Shown piece after piece: positions 43,101 to 49,500 of a stretch of 64,000 nt of DNA. The first letter of the stretch is position 1, and the number at the start of each line of letters is the position of its first letter. The stretch comes from Durusdinium trenchii. Taxonomy: Eukaryota; Sar; Dinophyceae; Suessiales; Symbiodiniaceae. The translations under genes were made by a program, and so were the position numbers. The stretch is from the NCBI GenBank assembly GCA_963970005.1, contig CAXAMN010026728.1:580495-644494 (forward strand), in the 5' to 3' direction. A model generated the notes under the pieces. It had not been told where the DNA came from. It worked only from the letters and a program-made list of their open reading frames with translations, and did no database searches.

Positions 43101-45859
43101 TATGTTTCTCTTTAAAAAAACCATCCAAACGTCACGCACCTTCGGAAATACTGGAACCATGTTTTGGAGTTGACCAATTTCGAGCTGACCCTCTTCAAAG
43201 CTCCTGTAGTTGTGAAGGTTTAGCACATTTGCATATATAAAAAACGAGGAAGTGACCGGCAAAGACCTGATCGATGAAGGCGACCAACACATCTGGACCA
43301 TGCCCCCACGTGTGAGGCTTCCAATCCTTTTTGAATCAGTCCCTGCAAAAGAACTTGCTTCAACCGTGTGGGTGGCCCCATTACTATTGCCCACCTTAAG
43401 TACGGGCCTGCGGTGGGACGAGTGAAGCTCTCCTCATTCATACCAAGCGATCCCGTAACATAACGTACAACATCTTCATACATGGAGGATCATCTTTCTA
43501 ACTCCTAAATATAGTGACTACTATATATATATATATAGTGCTCTGGCACCATACTTTCCCCGCAGCAACGCAGAAATCACCAGGTCAGAGGAAGAGGCTC
43601 TTCCCAACTCCACCGGAAGTTCCCCATGATCCTCCGATTCCCTCGCCGCCCAAAGTAGACCATGCTCCGCCCATGCTCCACAAGTTGAGCCAGCTGGCGC
43701 CTGCCATCGTCCCAAGACTCCATTTCACCGCCCGACAGCTCCACCACGCGGACGCGCAGTTGGCAGCGATCGCGGCAGTACTGCGCCTGCTGCTGCACCA
43801 AGACGCCTTGGGATTGGCGTGGCAAAGTGAGCAGCTGGGGATAGATCTTCTCCGCTTACTTCTAGGCTCTAGATCTGCTTTCTTCTGCTCATTCAAAAAG
43901 AGACGAGCTGGCGAACGTTCTGTAGACCAGACCGGAACGTTCTAGGCACCTCATTGCAGCATCCGAAGTTCAATGCAAAAACCCGTCAGTCTCCCAAATT
44001 CATCCCCTTAGACTGCACAGTGGTCTTGTGGTCTTGTAGTCTTCGCCCCAGAACACCCCCTAAAAAGCTTCGACTGCCCCAGAACCCTCAACCTCTTGAA
44101 CCCTTGGAGAAAAAGCCTCCTCTCCTGACTGAAGGGAAGGCTTCCCCATCTCCCACATGGTCTTACCCCCTCAGGACATCCCCCTATTTCTTCCCCCCCC
44201 AAAATCCCTATATGCGCATCCCGGGACTAGGTGAGTTGTTGTGCCGATCCTTTTATCGTCCAGGTGACGCGTTGGCACCACGAACATGGCCTTCAGGCCA
44301 TCTCGCAGAAAGTGGTCCTCGCAGGGCGACGGCGGTCGCATCCGGAGCGAAGAAGGCGCTCCCCGTGTCTCGTGTGGAAGACAGGTGCGCCACACGAAAC
44401 TGGCTCCATTTGGGGCTAACAGTATGCTATAGTGATGATTTGGGGCTCACAATGTTTGTTTCTGTCTCTCTGTGTTTGCTTTACACTAAAAACTTCGGTT
44501 GATCTTGAAGATGGTATGATTGATTGAGCACCTTCCGCTTTGATGCACAACAAGAGCACTTGGAAGGATGCCACCACTCCGTACTATCCTCTAGCTAGTG
44601 AACGAAGGCAGTCCTTCTTTTTTTAGATCACATGGCCTCGCCAGCCAAAAGGCTTGTGAAAAAAAAAGCTTCACACGGCCTCTCCAGTTGTAAGGTGAAG
44701 CTTCTGAAGGCATTTGGATTGGATTCCCTGGATATGCCACCGGTGGGTGCCGGTCGCTAGCACGGTGGCTGAAGGGTGGATGAACGTTCCAAAGCAACAC
44801 GGACCCTGGTGGATCACTGAGAACGAATAGTTTCTGCCTTTTCAGAAGTGTTCACCCAGGGTTTGTGAGGTCTTTGACCTACACGATGTTTGTGGGATGC
44901 CAAAGGACCTTCCCCCCTCGGCCGGCGCCGCAGGACCAGTGACACCTCTCCACCGCGGTCCAGCGCCAGGACCGCCACAAAGGTCTTTCCGCCGCCTGAC
45001 ACGGCGGAGGGATTAGGAACGAAGGGCCCAAGGGCGTCTCGAACGCAAGGACACACGGACACACAGCTACGAGGGCCGGGGCGACGAAGGCCGTAGACCG
45101 AACCGAACGGAGCAGGACGCGAACCGAACGGAACGGAGGTCTGACGCGTCCGTGGTCTTTCCGGACGGCGAGCAGATCGCCCGTCGATCGCCGACGGTGA
45201 GTGGTGAAGCAAAAGAGAGACCCACCTACCCCTCTCTCTCTCCTTTGCTCCGTTCGTAGCGTTCTTGTTCCTAGTAAGGCCAGGAGCCCCGTTCGTAGCG
45301 TCCGTGCTCCTAGTAGCGATGCCAGGAGCCCCTAGTAGGCCTGGATCCCTAGGCCCTAAACCTTAAGGTGGTCATCCGAGTGACTGCTTGGAATTTCGGA
45401 AGGTGAGTGGTGAAAAGGCCTTCCCTTCGATTGTGATTCTTTTCTTTTCCGCGACGAACCTGGGGTCATCAGTGGAGTTCAATCCACCAAAGCCTCCCAG
45501 AGTTCCCACCCAATTGTTCAGGAGAGAAAACATAGTTCTATTCCAAACAGAGTTGTGAAGTGCAACCGGAGGGATTTCTTTTGGTCATTCTTTCATCACC
45601 ACGACCTGGGACACCTGTTTCAAGCAAATGCAGGGGGTAGTCGAGTATCTCTCTCCAAATATCACAATCTCCAATCTCCACATCGGTAGATTGCCCGGAA
45701 GCTCGGACAAAAATTCCGTTCGATTCCAGCGGCAATTCAAAGGATTGTTGGGTACCCTGTCCACATGGCATCTCCGCCTGTGGGCAAGCTCACGATGGTA
45801 TTCTTCTGTCGGACCGCATCGAGGCTTTTCAGCTGGTAGTCTCTCGGCTGAAATGCCAT
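19190..45859 (-). CDS. Dicer-type SF2 RNA helicase, 20 exons reconstructed, 3' end not found
   Basis: Exons: 45859-45778, 44995-44946, 44317-44269, 43806-43701, 43077-43005, 42264-42212, 41920-41817, 40949-40855, 24453-24394, 24084-24021, 23157-23074, 22534-22475, 21995-21898, 21471-21436, 21169-21064, 20725-20685, 20402-20358, 20136-20088, 19798-19713, and 19313 to about 19190. All phases join. Motifs in order: FQPRDYQL, LPTGGGKTF (I), MFVVPTRVLVQQQ (Ia), HDVLVGT (Ib), IIIFDECHNATGNSP (II), SPRILGLTASFVNG (III), GIIFVEQ (IV), SKQMEEFRRGQ, VLVCTNALEEGVDVS (V), HIQGSGRARKENAEIYYF (VI). PRILGLTASxxNG followed by a leucine/glutamine helix, and KQME near FRRG, are typical of Dicer rather than RIG-I. 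ATG at 45859 (MAFQPRDYQ) is the only in-frame ATG. PAZ and RNase III domains were not found; they may lie among unassigned exons below 19 kb or be absent. Intron 8 (24454-40854) contains a Helitron. Donors: ten GT, eight GC, one GA. Confidence 0.88.
19930..20035. repeat. Dispersed repeat of the tactaggagcaag type
   Basis: Units ACTAGGAGCAAGAAACTA, CGCTACTAGGAGCAAGG and CTCCCGGCCTTACTAGTAAC occur in the intron between the motif V and motif VI exons of the Dicer-type helicase. Confidence 0.8.
24506..24529. repeat. CT microsatellite
   Basis: A run of about 12 CT dinucleotides lies within intron 8 of the Dicer-type helicase gene, close to its ninth exon. Confidence 0.9.
25243..25302. repeat. 30-bp tandem duplication at the 3' side of the Helitron
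   Basis: Two 30-bp copies begin CATGCGCTGGGGACT at 25243 and 25273. They differ at a few positions (CC versus TT after GGGGACT, and the final bases). They contain the GGACTYCACCAC word that recurs through the element, and they lie just beyond the OTU stop codon. Confidence 0.85.
25334..26535 (-). CDS. Helitron OTU-type cysteine protease domain, two exons
   Basis: Exon 26535-25650 continues the helicase polypeptide (joining FLDRLQ to EVALLSRS) and ends at a GC donor. Exon 25521-25334 follows an AG|G acceptor and ends in a stop. The first exon has the catalytic-cysteine block AGGGGDCFFLSTAVVL, equivalent to the GDGxCFF block of ovarian-tumour proteases. It also has a later THWATDVDFVALATELNLGF, matching the OTU helix before the last strands. 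The second exon reads LWISLYYVDGYHFQVLIFE, which supplies the catalytic histidine. Splicing is therefore needed to unite Cys and His. OTU proteases remove ubiquitin-like modifiers; fused to Helitron Rep-helicases they are a known cargo, and their role in transposition is not established. Confidence 0.8.
26673..28610 (-). CDS. Helitron Pif1-type 5'-3' DNA helicase domain
   Basis: Exon 28610-27219 opens with DMVARIFVHGPGGSGKTFML (Walker A, about 28561-28584). It continues with LVFVDEISL (Walker B) and LCQILAGDFLHLNPV (motif III, GDF followed by the usual Gln/Pro region). After an intron with a GC donor, exon 27068-26673 carries YNNAQGKTIKGVGHTIDF (motif V-like) and QHLYMILGRAQALEYSL (motif VI). 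These are the ordered motifs of Pif1/Helitron SF1B helicases. The next exon is joined through a GA donor (CTGCAG|GACTTG). The helicase would unwind DNA during rolling-circle transposition. No stop interrupts the two exons. Confidence 0.85.
28735..30015 (-). CDS. Helitron linker between Rep and helicase, with a probable frameshift
   Basis: An open frame 30015-28768 (start MLCSNLQCKVVDTTAVREYK) contains an acidic, Arg-rich linker. It reaches SPDQYNAVILAR, the usual beginning of the Pif1 helicase region. Near 28925 the convincing reading changes frame to LQRLWNKANEAGLAHCFGDR and then LALVEKDYGVQNF, which ends at a GC donor (28808) and joins in phase to the Walker A exon. A one-base shift without room for an intron is therefore implied. 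It is either a disabling mutation or a sequencing error. The linker 29700-29100 shows no recognised domain. Confidence 0.65.
30419..31930 (-). CDS. Helitron Rep, C-terminal part with two-tyrosine motif
   Basis: The open frame reads through SFYTCDYTTKPSLTCGPVL at about 31470-31440, with two tyrosines three residues apart followed by TTKP. This corresponds to the catalytic YxxxY(S/T)xKP region of Helitron Rep proteins, which nick and join DNA. Flanking text (FWNDAQKVLYVWLRENLVEG, LAAMNFYVYGMHVSCVHV) is typical of the region following the HUH motif. A 45-bp tandem duplication inserts a second copy of SRGEVPEVSGARKLG. The ends of the coding segment are set by stops rather than by identified splice sites. 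Confidence 0.75.
   Translation of the reverse strand: MPPRLIRACFYRGYRYGVTAPGFHIVSRRQADTVAILTASDQHRSPKKLRVHVVTQRVIGEVFCELCLMNLLDLDGSSWRATRRIGETLGPFLSNSMCRSLSLACRRFSYDEMDARGAGEAARIGDRFWNDAQKVLYVWLRENLVEGLRSGIQTSFYTCDYTTKPSLTCGPVLKHLTTGMQRLEERMQVEAEAAECQRLLDTYPLPAQSQAKTPRATPEQQEARKRLCRLWTAANHAVMHGHCLMAIQLLTGREVIRTHVFWRLMLKCVLWGIFEEMRRCTEDETQQVGLSDVAFTVDAASRGEVPEVSGARKLGSRGEVPEVSGARKLGQSSAENVELRTTSFYEDYLHRGDVEPLAAMNFYVYGMHVSCVHVSRTSGTDFAEFEFEPHYSKAKQYVQVLHAAPRVPYLHGVSMPTKLRDGEMWAAVHCALLRKHRCDSAHHCGRAQAVKHIRKIPVSPRKRVLVQGGDARALLDKTGILGEWRATEAETQTLAARADVPRT
30943..31032. repeat. 45-bp in-frame tandem duplication within Rep
   Basis: Copies at 30943-30987 and 30988-31032 differ at a single base (CTGATAC versus CGGATAC). 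The duplication keeps the frame and yields two 15-residue copies in the Rep polypeptide. Each copy contains the GGGACTTCACCAC word found elsewhere in the element. Confidence 0.95.
32236..33696 (-). CDS. Helitron Rep, N-terminal part with HUH motif
   Basis: The frame begins in the block LRFGAIGGFLTPNVADTRNP, equivalent to the xFxTxNPxDxxxPLV start of the Helitron_like_N domain. It contains GGSFGAIAQMHGPIEEQARL then SRHPHIVLHFVH, aligning with the family's GxVExQxRGxxHxHxxxWL block. The metal-binding HUH motif reads HPH (about 33254-33246), with proline in the middle position. A cysteine cluster CDCLVCDG follows. The polypeptide lacks internal stops over 486 codons. Confidence 0.8.
   Translation of the reverse strand: MSSSALQLRFGAIGGFLTPNVADTRNPLVVMLQQGCVRHPLGGFTKEGNNEKFVLSLLDEAPTMPTASRMLEILAENPVAQARFFVLSMRLFLEHVLGVMPYDEQLRPNGTRNGVYFADGCAAAFMGGSFGAIAQMHGPIEEQARLSRHPHIVLHFVHSTSQQWLRRVLSAESVAAKGLLRKWQKQTLLAVESLMSSCTGLFKLHFADVPFENVELKGVPYLAKWQQDDKFDGELEDCRKDPERRRPLVPVEAGFVDFHIQQRLDSGPSEVTNEKKEGFSVRQIPLTGAVMTRLPHYHLLRGGFAGCDCLVCDGLRRGTVHQPGGYADAFCEDLRGICALSGHLHEHQATCFKYAPEGSRKKPQHCRFNFVRFVQLFKEKRTGASSTTEPSEAVGDASASQKLIEITVARTGKAPVWPRWMSEVSPVRLTAEHFVGRSDLGSAADSSTEGAQRGRIKTVQFNPREGQCFPATWCCNVQQVILILRT
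33697..34832 (-). CDS. Helitron N-terminal cysteine-rich region preceding Rep
   Basis: Two overlapping open frames probably represent two exons. The upstream one (34832-about 34200) has CAVCARTCWLEDMSRLQLF and HTACFVCRHCGQSLTR, cysteine pairs like those at the start of Helitron replicases. The downstream one (to about 33760) ends with SAEIIGTDGARQQLRHEQNG, the GTDxARxxLRHE block that immediately precedes the Rep domain in the family. The join to the Rep frame near 33700 requires a short intron. The exact splice sites were not determined. Confidence 0.7.
35022..36266 (-). CDS. Helitron-associated ORF with helical repeats and a C2H2-like finger
   Basis: About 414 residues, starting MEHTLQQVRSYMEEQKTWPS. 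Segments such as VDALARSWHRLLSQGHAL and FHQFFRGKQLMEV are degenerate versions of the tandem modules found in the next ORF upstream. Near the C-terminus, ACELCDVKEMFLQHLQEEH has Cys-x2-Cys-x8-His-x4-His spacing, a plausible zinc finger. An internal segment is rich in Arg/Lys (VRRRRFNCVKKRRKGG). It probably forms the DNA-recognition extension of the transposase, as a separate exon or separate protein. No closer family is recognised. Confidence 0.6.
   Translation of the reverse strand: MEHTLQQVRSYMEEQKTWPSRGANGHVDALARSWHRLLSQGHALDPALGDSYSDLFTAWCAKERWEAARTVGFHQFFRGKQLMEVIAECALLRCEDVQRYIGSKLNDFRATCLDVVMDICDGHVSRTEFEMLDIDEASETVDIELLESLRFDSTQVLLSKVHSFIMEHDRWPSKVTSDLPEERGLALGIAEVRRRRFNCVKKRRKGGMVDYASALTEDQMCAWESLPCRGVFVWWPHHIVVFDAVMEEFERSGGLPVRGPQSSTDALAQKVRRVRMKTLQSGRGRMRLAEQSHWELSFPEIWESRRHKDAYIPADQIQKADCRRIFERSPRASGMLACELCDVKEMFLQHLQEEHFGVEDGSVPLPVERCEEEYRKRLVFHERHSGWVEMGHGSLYSRHQLLPTVLSHRSRSTQ
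36352..37725 (-). CDS. Helitron-associated ORF with tandem 71-residue helicase-associated-like repeats
   Basis: After a hydrophobic, cysteine-rich start (possibly intronic, to about residue 85), the frame holds at least four modules of the form KFFDTQQRLPKRQNPDTEEQ followed by RAEDTLARRWDRLLAQRASL and a helix. Two to three modules are near-identical over 71 residues. The pattern (x-LP-x-R-x(7)-E-x-x-LA-R-RW-x-RL) resembles the helicase-associated domain (Pfam HA), thought to bind nucleic acid. A final module has RLPRRQAVNDEQQHEEDCLA. The last 60 residues carry LQVVKSPRLEVELLQVVQSP, two copies of a short word shared with other parts of the element. Confidence 0.65.
   Translation of the reverse strand: MFYINPRGRSLVCHAYSSETKALLGVCFCCAWCMGLHAETLRSCRIYTLLLIGCVSHSWKLTWQSPVLYILLFSSYLFPIFPPKKKSDVEKAESARAELDEFIRVHGEIPSQLSDLSQSRAIYSKLRRLKLLHLLKQEESHVAVCKATDTFFQKHSRLPKRQNPDTDERRAEDALAQRWDRLLAQRASLGDAVLTTYERLFMAADVEDASVVVDTCAAVEKFFDTQQRLPKRQNPDTEEQRAEDTLARRWDRLLAQRASLGDALLTTYKRLFIAAHMEDANVVVDTCAAVEKFLDTQQRLPKRQNPDTEEQRAEDTLARRWGRLLAQRASLPNEIQERHRDLFDSADMTDTDAVFALCLSVQHFFNSAGRLPRRQAVNDEQQHEEDCLARRWHRLLERHDWLQVVKSPRLEVELLQVVQSPQSEELRRMLTDLLTVQHRDDVLRGRVSPHICVDNLL
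36735..37260. repeat. 213-bp tandem repeat inside the Helitron ORF
   Basis: The word GAGGCTCTCTGTGC recurs at about 36740, 36953 and 37166, a 213-bp period equal to 71 codons. The copies are nearly identical at DNA level, showing recent in-frame expansion of the helical module. Confidence 0.9.
37744..38130 (-). CDS. Small multi-pass membrane-like ORF at the 5' end of the Helitron
   Basis: 128 residues, starting MSRRGRAYTRPRTLWADDKR. Hydrophobic segments include KLTLLHVLLMLGCCWTILLP then TTWWAILGMILI, and a C-terminal TRVIATCYVAAFFMSW. The basic N-terminus followed by two adjacent hydrophobic helices suggests a membrane protein. It could be Helitron cargo, a host exon or chance. The start was chosen at the first ATG. 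No family is recognised. Confidence 0.35.
   Translation of the reverse strand: MSRRGRAYTRPRTLWADDKRRKGSWRVKLTLLHVLLMLGCCWTILLPMTTWWAILGMILIPSTLRCVELQHGTLLPRPKVLLVEFAQLFPYHCIGFSDMGDMMEPRLKINYLTRVIATCYVAAFFMSW
38553..39108. repeat. 13-bp minisatellite array, about 42 copies
   Basis: The consensus GGACACTCTTGTG/A is repeated head to tail, with point variants (TC, TA or CG in place of the final TG). Because 13 is not a multiple of 3, all three minus-strand frames stay open. They translate to 13-residue-periodic strings such as CPTRVSHKSVPQE, which are not genes. It lies in intron 8 of the Dicer-type gene, just outside the Helitron. Confidence 0.95.
39108..39290. repeat. About 51-bp tandem repeat with a 10-N assembly gap
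   Basis: Four copies of the word TCGTACGAGACTTCCTCCAA occur at about 51-52 bp spacing, linked by AAGTCACACGTCAAGTCTCC-type spacers and CAAAACGAGCGTT. Ten N (39185-39194) sit inside the second copy, where the assembly probably collapsed or was bridged. Confidence 0.9.
39425..39615. repeat. Degenerate tandem repeat around GCGCCTGCCACGA
   Basis: The word CTGCGCCTGCCACGA occurs four times at about 52-bp spacing (near 39438, 39488, 39540 and 39594), with diverged spacers. Related words continue to about 39900 (CTGCGCCTGTGCAGCGA). No coding function is evident. Confidence 0.75.
39616..40850. other. Intronic sequence, no gene found
   Basis: Remaining part of intron 8 of the Dicer-type helicase. 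It holds short direct words (GGTTGCGGACGG repeated near 40030-40060), a dispersed repeat of the AGGTTGGAGGCCATT type at 40330-40390, and T/C-rich sequence. No open frame looks coding. Confidence 0.5.
41050..41190. repeat. Dispersed repeat of the tactaggagcaag type, reverse orientation
   Basis: Words such as AACCTAGTAGCTTCTTGTTA and GTAGCTTCTTGCTCCTAATA are the complementary orientation of the family, next to the motif III exon of the helicase. Confidence 0.8.
42685..42762. repeat. Dispersed repeat of the tactaggagcaag type, reverse orientation
   Basis: Reads AGTAGCGATGCCAGGAGCTC then CTAGTAGTAAGGCCAGGAGC, in an intron of the helicase gene. Confidence 0.8.
45256..45350. repeat. Dispersed repeat of the tactaggagcaag type, reverse orientation
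   Basis: Two tandem versions of CCTAGTA...CCAGGAGCCCC lie in the first intron of the helicase gene. Confidence 0.8.
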
Positions 45860-46254
45860 GGCGGTGGAACGCCGCACGTCGAACGAGGCCACTTCTGGGT
45901 GGAAAGAATGTATAGCTCCAAGCCGAGGGGCTGCAGGTGGCTGCAGGTTGTCAGAAGAAGCTTCAAAATGTCCATCTTTCACAACTCAGCTTTCTGTGGC
46001 TGGTACGCTCCAAGGTCCTTTTTTGTCACCGCGCACGATTTAGCTCGCAACCCGAATCCCAGGACGGAAGAACCGGGCCGCAGGTCGTGCCGTGTCGTGG
46101 CCATCGTCTGCTTCGGCTCAGATTCGAGGAAACGAAGCCTTCCACGTGAAGTGCGAAACGGTGCGTCTTCGGGTTCTTCGACGTGATGTTGGTCGGGTCG
46201 GTGTGATGTTGGACCGATGGACGGGACATTCGGCGGATTGTTGATGACCTTAAG

Positions 46255-46378
46255 CTATTAGTAACAAGAAGCTATCAGGAACAAGTGCATCGCTACTAGT
46301 AACAAGTGCCTTACTAGTAGTAACAAGAAGCTAGTAGTAACAAGAAGCTCCTATATAGGGGCTCCTGGCCATACTACT
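46255..46378. repeat. Dispersed repeat interrupted by the LINE (left part)
   Basis: Multiple AGTAACAAGAAGCTA units end in GGGGCTCCTGGCCATACTAC at the LINE insertion point. The rest of the repeat continues at 54591. Confidence 0.8.
46365..46378. repeat. Target-site duplication, LINE 3' side
   Basis: CTGGCCATACTACT, identical to 54591-54604. It is preceded by GGGGCTC, continuing the dispersed repeat on this side of the insertion. Confidence 0.85.
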
Positions 46379-46559
46379 CACGCTGCTTGCGGACTATCCA
46401 TGCCGCTTCCCATGACCCTTCGTCAAGGTGACGGGTGTCAGGGAGTCTGGTCAGTATCTTGTTGTAAGATAAGAACACTACTATACAAAGTGAACCAAAG
46501 CGTAGCAACTACCTATGTGAGACCGAATATCCGCGCTTGCTCTCAAGATAAGTAAATTC

Positions 46560-49500
46560 CTAATTAGGTGCAGCTGGAATCGGCACGGACGAAAGATCAC
46601 CATGCTTGTTCCAGACTTTACGAAGATTCCTGCGGTATAAGAAAGCCTGATGGAATGTCAGTGGGGCGGCGACATCAGTTGTGAATATCGGTGCGACGTG
46701 TCCCATGGGTACCAAGCCATCCGGGTGATAGGGTGGCTTGCAATGCAGATCAGTGGTATACTGCAGTAATGTCTTCTGGACAGCCGGGGAATTAGGCAAT
46801 TCGGGTCGGAGTGGGAAACCTCCAGTATACTGACGACCCCAGCCGATCTGAGCAAGGCTGCGCGAACCCTGCTTGGAGTAGTGCGGAAGTAGTGGTGTAC
46901 TGGTATAGCCCTGGAGATAGAGCACGATGGTCCTGAATGCTTCGGCCTGTGCACGAAGGGAACGCTTAGGGATGGGGAGGGCCAGCACTCTCGCATCTTG
47001 CCAATGGAATGGTTGTGCTCGTTGATTGTCTGCTAAACGAAGCCAGGTGGGGAATTGGATTCCCGTGTTGACTATGAATGCGAGGGCCAATTCATGCCAG
47101 GTAATACCTGCAAGAAGATGAGGATCTGTATGATCAATGTCGGATTGAGGCCATTTTAGCGCAGCGCAAAACTGAAGGACCAAGTCTGCATACTGTTTGC
47201 CCCAGACACAGGCAGTAAGAAATGCAGGATGAATATCTGGCTGGAATACTTGAAAAGGAGGTGAGACAGTGTAGCTTTCCCGAAGTCTTAGCAGCGTATT
47301 CCAGTCAGAACTGTCATCATGATGACTGTGGGCACCATGTAGATGTGGTTCTCGCTGTTTAGCCTGAACATGAGATCGATTGAGATCAGCGAGGTATTTA
47401 AGGATGCATTTGGTTTGTCGATATTGGTCTTCATGCCATATGGTAGCACGTTGAACGAGGTTGTCAACGACTTCATGATCAGTAAGTCTGGCGCGCACTG
47501 CTGCGTGGTCGGCCCAAAAATTGCCTAGAGCATCATCTCTTTCCGGTCCCGGAGGCAAATCCTCAATGGTTTGATGTGAGCGCACTTTACGAAGCAAGAA
47601 TTGTGAGGGGACCCAACTCTCTGCAATAATGTTCAAAAGGTCCGCATTGGCAAGATGGTGCCAGGGCGGAGTACCAGTAGGCTGTGTTACCTGTTGGATG
47701 GCATTAATGGCATACTGAGAATCAGTAGTAATAATGACTTGGTGGGGCCACTGATGGTTAGAGACATGCTGTACAATCCAAGCAATGGCGGCTAGTTCAG
47801 CCCGAGCGATCGATTGAGTACCTTGAACATGTTGAATTTTGATGGTTAAGAACGGGGTGGTGTCGGAGTCCGGCCGAAACTGAACAACGGACCATGCTGC
47901 TCGCCTTGTTTCGGTCTGCAGAGGGGTATCGGCTGATCCATCCGTATAGAAAAAGAGGACATTGTTCTGGAGAAAGATCGAGGTGTGTTCCGTGGAATGT
48001 CCCCGATAGGTAAACAGTTGACGCAAGGTTGCAATATCTGGAAATGACACTGGAAGGGGCATCCATAACTTATGCGGAGAGCTGGTCAAGTAGGAAATTG
48101 CCTGTGGGTGATGCTGCCTGACATGTTGAAATGCCGGGCAATGCAGTTGTTGATGTTCATGGGTATCAGGTTGACCACAAAAGGAGCAGTTAGGGTTCTC
48201 AGTAGACGTCCACAGTGCTTTAACTGCCCCCACCTGGTAACCTGCTGTAAGGTTATAGGCAACCTGGCGAATATCAGTTCGAGACATGGACCGAAGGACC
48301 CGGGATAAGATTTTAAAGTCAAAGGGGATTGATGGTACTCCCTTGCGATGACAAATTTGTCGATGGAGATAATACGTCCATGCTTGTCTGAGGGTTTGAC
48401 GAATCTGCTTGAGGGCATCATGCCGGATAGACACTGAGAGATAGCCGTCAAGGGTGAGACGCCCATCAGCCGTCAAGGACCACCCAACTAAAGTTAAATA
48501 GCGTGCTAGCGCTCCTGCAGGACCCACGGCAGGTCCGGTATGATTAATGACGGCCTGCAAGTAATCTTGCGCCAATGACGGGTTGGAATGAAACAGGCGG
48601 CGCAGGAAGGTCAGCGCAGTGGATATGACATAAAGCAAGGGGTCTTGAAGTTGGGGGCTGAATGCATGGACCCCGAGCCAACTGGAGATCTGAGATTCGG
48701 GTCCAATAAGCGCAGTGGCTGCTTCACGTCGGAATGTGCGGAAGTGCTTCTCGCCCACAACCTGATGCTCTGCTCCAAAGAATGCATGTGGCCACACGGC
48801 GGTTTGAATAAAGCGCGCCTTCTGGAGGATATCTGTGCGAAAGAATCGAATACGTTTGCACCGTTGGATTGCACTAGTGATCTTGGTCTTGAGGCGCCCT
48901 AAAGTGATGTGATTGGTATAGTGCGTCATGCATCCTAAGTCCTTAGTAGAGTTGAGGATGGAGACCTGATTCAGTTGAGGGGATTCTGTCTGGAGAAATT
49001 GCTTCCACTCTTCCCGTGCGTCAGTTGTGGCCCCCCATGCCCAGGACTTTGCAAAATCAATTTGCATGCGCAGAGCTTCAACCAAGTGCTGGATTTTGCG
49101 GAAAGCAACGATGTTATCACGCTGACTTGTAGTAAGATATGACCAATTATCTGCATATGCATAGGGATAAACACTGGGAGATTGGAGTGTCCAGTAGAAG
49201 GCGGATGACACAACCAGCATGGCGCAAACAGACAGACTGTCACCTTCCGGAACCCCGGTGGTCATAGTAATCGTTGGTCCTACTGCCTTATTTACCTGGA
49301 GTCGCCTGGTCATTTTTTTAAGATTAATGAACCAAAAGCGAACTGAATCCGGTGGCGCTCCATGATACACAAAGAGATGATATAGGACTCTTCTCGGCAA
49401 CAAGTTAAATGCTTTGACAAGATCTAGTGTGAATCCTCGCCAGGGTAGTGATCTTTTCTTGGCGGATTCTATTTGAAACTGTTGCTGGAACGTAATGTCT

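Noticed and set aside
45860-45982. Upstream in-frame extension of the Dicer-type helicase
   Set aside because: It opens with GTG rather than ATG and has no AG|G acceptor; the ATG at 45859 gives a typical MAFQPRDYQ start.
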